This document shows, one piece after another, positions 62,448 through 64,000 of a stretch of 64,000 nt of DNA. A program made the position numbers and the translations under genes. Numbering within the stretch: the stretch's first letter is position 1; each line of letters starts with the position of its first letter. Origin of the DNA: Acetatifactor sp. (GTDB taxonomy: Bacteria > Bacillota > Clostridia > Lachnospirales > Lachnospiraceae); contig JAILHH010000001.1 in the NCBI GenBank assembly GCA_024695935.1, forward strand, positions 83,165 to 147,164. The letters are read 5' to 3'. The notes under the pieces are model-generated. The model ran no database searches and had not been told where the DNA came from. It saw nothing but the letters and a program-made list of their open reading frames with translations.

Positions 62448-62864
62448 CTACTCTTCGTCTTCATCTCCAAAAGCAATATCGACAGCTTCTTCTTCGGAAA
62501 TCTCGTCGTCCTTACCCTTGTTTTTCTTTGAAATCTTGTCTAAAACTTCGGGAACCATATCGATGATCTTTGTAATGGCATCCTGGTTCTTGATATTTAC
62601 AAGTCTGGTCTGACCGTTCTGGATCACAAGCACCGCACTGGGAGTCATCTTTCCTCCAAGACCACCGGCACCGTTCTCTGAATTTTTTGAACCGTTTGAG
62701 CCGCTTCCTGCGCCAACGCCAAAGCTGACATCAACCAAAGGTAATATAATGGTATCCCCTATTTTGGTAGCTTCACCAACCACGGTTTTTGTGGATAATA
62801 CTGTATCCATTCCCTTTAATAAAGACTCCACAACGCCCTGAAAATGGTTTTCGCGATCTGCCAT
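62448..62864 (-). CDS. gerW: GerW/YtfJ-family sporulation protein
   Basis: The 138-residue protein shows the family pattern VESLLKGMDTVLSTKTVVGEATKIGDTIILPLVDVSFGVGAG, a glycine/serine/asparagine-rich loop and VLVIQNGQTRLVNIK. In B. subtilis the homologue is needed for germination with L-alanine; homologues also occur in bacteria not known to sporulate, so sporulation cannot be concluded. It lies between a DUF2953 gene and the coiled-coil J-domain gene. Confidence 0.9.
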   Translation of the reverse strand: MADRENHFQGVVESLLKGMDTVLSTKTVVGEATKIGDTIILPLVDVSFGVGAGSGSNGSKNSENGAGGLGGKMTPSAVLVIQNGQTRLVNIKNQDAITKIIDMVPEVLDKISKKNKGKDDEISEEEAVDIAFGDEDEE

Positions 62865-62866
62865 AA

Positions 62867-63661
62867 TTATTTATTCTCCTTATCAATCTCAAAATGTGAA
62901 ATCAATTTCTTTAAATCTCTGTTAAAGATCAGTCTGATGGACGACCTCAATATAATTATTATAAAGATTCTTCCTTTTACAGTAAAGTCCCCATTTAAAA
63001 TCTCTTTTTCAAAATCCGGTGTTATTTGATAACTGCCCTTAAGCTTCGTATGGAGTATACATAAAACGCCATATACAAGGCCTGTTTTGTCCGGAGCATC
63101 AAATCCAAAAGTAAGGTTTCCGCTCATAAACCTTGGGAATATTTCTTTTAAAATGATATAGATATCATTTAATGCGGATCTTACTCCAGGTTCAAGCGAT
63201 GGAGATCTCAATAATTCAAACAAAGATTCTTTTGTAAATTTGTATTTCTTTTTGGAACTTTTTTTATTTTTTCCATGTTTATGATCGGATTTCTTTTTTG
63301 AATCTGCGTTTTTCTTATTCTTATACCTCTTTTTCTTTTTCTTATCCTTATTTTTATCCGTATCTTTATTTTCTTCGTCTTTTTCTTTTGCCGAAGATTT
63401 AAGGTCAGTTTTTATAAACCTGATTCCAAAGATACGGATGGTTAGAGACATATCCGAGGAAAAACTCAGATAAAATATTCCCAAAAGCCACCTTATAACG
63501 GCATGAAAATCTTTACTGTTATCTTCCGCCCCAAATCTTGCTCTTACCTTGTATCTGACAGGAACAAACAAAATTGCAAAGATGGATATCAAAAGGATCA
63601 GAAACAATGAAAGCAATACTGTTCCGAATATCTTTAATATGGTGATCAATGCTCCCGGCAT
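62867..63661 (-). CDS. DUF2953 membrane-associated protein
   Basis: The 264-residue protein has an N-terminal membrane helix (about 8-32), a first conserved block with VRYKVRARFG, and a very lysine-rich linker (about 100-150, mostly K, N, D and E). A C-terminal conserved block follows with GLVYGVLCILHTKL and TPDFEKEILNGDFTVKGRIF. These match DUF2953, the usual partner of GerW/YtfJ in Firmicutes. Function unknown. Its start overlaps the upstream gene by about 16 bases. Confidence 0.88.
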   Translation of the reverse strand: MPGALITILKIFGTVLLSLFLILLISIFAILFVPVRYKVRARFGAEDNSKDFHAVIRWLLGIFYLSFSSDMSLTIRIFGIRFIKTDLKSSAKEKDEENKDTDKNKDKKKKKRYKNKKNADSKKKSDHKHGKNKKSSKKKYKFTKESLFELLRSPSLEPGVRSALNDIYIILKEIFPRFMSGNLTFGFDAPDKTGLVYGVLCILHTKLKGSYQITPDFEKEILNGDFTVKGRIFIIIILRSSIRLIFNRDLKKLISHFEIDKENK

Positions 63662-63975
63662 TTTAAGTACTCCTTAACATTTACATTTCCGGTCTCTTTA
63701 AGGCAATCATCCACAATGGTCCTCACCAGTTCAAAAGCTGATGCTTCATCATTGGTAAAGCCATATACACGGATCTCTTTATCCTTATAATATTTTTGAA
63801 AAAACATATCGGTCCTTATTATATCCAACTGATCCTTTTCGTTTGAAGCAAAAGTAATGCAATACAGTTTAAATATATATGGAAAACGAATACATTTCTT
63901 GATTTTTCTTTTTATTTTATTATATGTCAGGTCCTGAGACATATATATATTTTCATCAAATAAAAATACAGGCAT
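63646..63975 (-). CDS. Small soluble protein of unknown function
   Basis: The 109-residue protein begins MPVFLFDENIYMSQDLTYNKIKRKIKKC. It is basic in the first half and acidic in the second, without a clear membrane helix or recognisable domain. GGAGG five bases before the ATG at 63975 supports the start. It overlaps the DUF2953 gene and so is translated from the same transcript. Any promoter lies beyond the window edge. Confidence 0.7.
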   Translation of the reverse strand: MPVFLFDENIYMSQDLTYNKIKRKIKKCIRFPYIFKLYCITFASNEKDQLDIIRTDMFFQKYYKDKEIRVYGFTNDEASAFELVRTIVDDCLKETGNVNVKEYLKCREH

Positions 63976-64000
63976 AAAACCCTCCACACTTTGAATATTA

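Overview
The window is a 64-kb stretch of core chromosome from a low-GC, Gram-positive Clostridia bacterium, most likely a member of the Lachnospiraceae. The evidence is the AT-rich coding sequence with strong GGAGG ribosome-binding sites, the L27 protein with a cleavable N-terminal extension next to the protease gene prp, SepF, RecU, a short HisG paired with HisZ, a four-cysteine L28, a GerW-type protein and LexA-type SOS boxes. I see no prophage, insertion sequence, CRISPR array, rRNA or tRNA gene. Gene density is very high, and only one stretch over 300 bases lacks a gene (4986-5314). It holds two tandem copies of a GC-rich palindromic element.

Layout, left to right. At 1-30.8 kb nearly every gene is on the + strand: the end of a SulP transporter; mutS-mutL; miaA; a methionine gamma-lyase-like enzyme; radC; the elongasome cluster mreB-mreC-mreD-PBP2-minC-rodA with mgsA and a D-Ala-D-Ala carboxypeptidase; a P-loop protein and an HlyD-type adaptor; sepF; aroB-lspA-rluD; a cytidylate-kinase-like gene; the L21/Prp/L27/Obg/YhbY/NadD/YqeK/RsfS translation and ribosome-assembly cluster; a divergent SOS pair lexA / yneA-like; a 59-residue membrane protein; an AI-2E-family permease; and dtd.

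From 30.9 to 64 kb nearly everything is on the - strand. Read in the direction of transcription from the right edge, the order is: small protein, DUF2953, GerW, coiled-coil J-domain protein; Asp23-like and FakA-like; recG; parE-parC-rsmD-coaD-coiled-coil protein; amidase-rsuA-HAD-YgiQ; SDR, membrane protein, RluA-type synthase, recU; hisZ-hisG-hisD-hisB-hisI; MoxR-DUF58-membrane protein; two linked radical-SAM-associated genes and RNase G; and a tyrosine recombinase. rpmB (L28) is the only + gene in this half.

The genes fall into DNA repair (mutSL, recG, recU, lexA, radC), cell shape and division (mre, PBP2, RodA, MinC, SepF), translation and ribosome biogenesis, and histidine synthesis. The most notable points are: a methylglyoxal synthase whose usual catalytic aspartate is a methionine; minC with no minD or minE beside it; a roughly 235-residue insert in PBP2; the tandem palindromic elements after mutL; a well-formed four-box SOS regulatory region; a perfect 26-bp palindrome downstream of the recombinase promoter; and a layout that looks like one inversion separating RNase G from its usual neighbour rplU.
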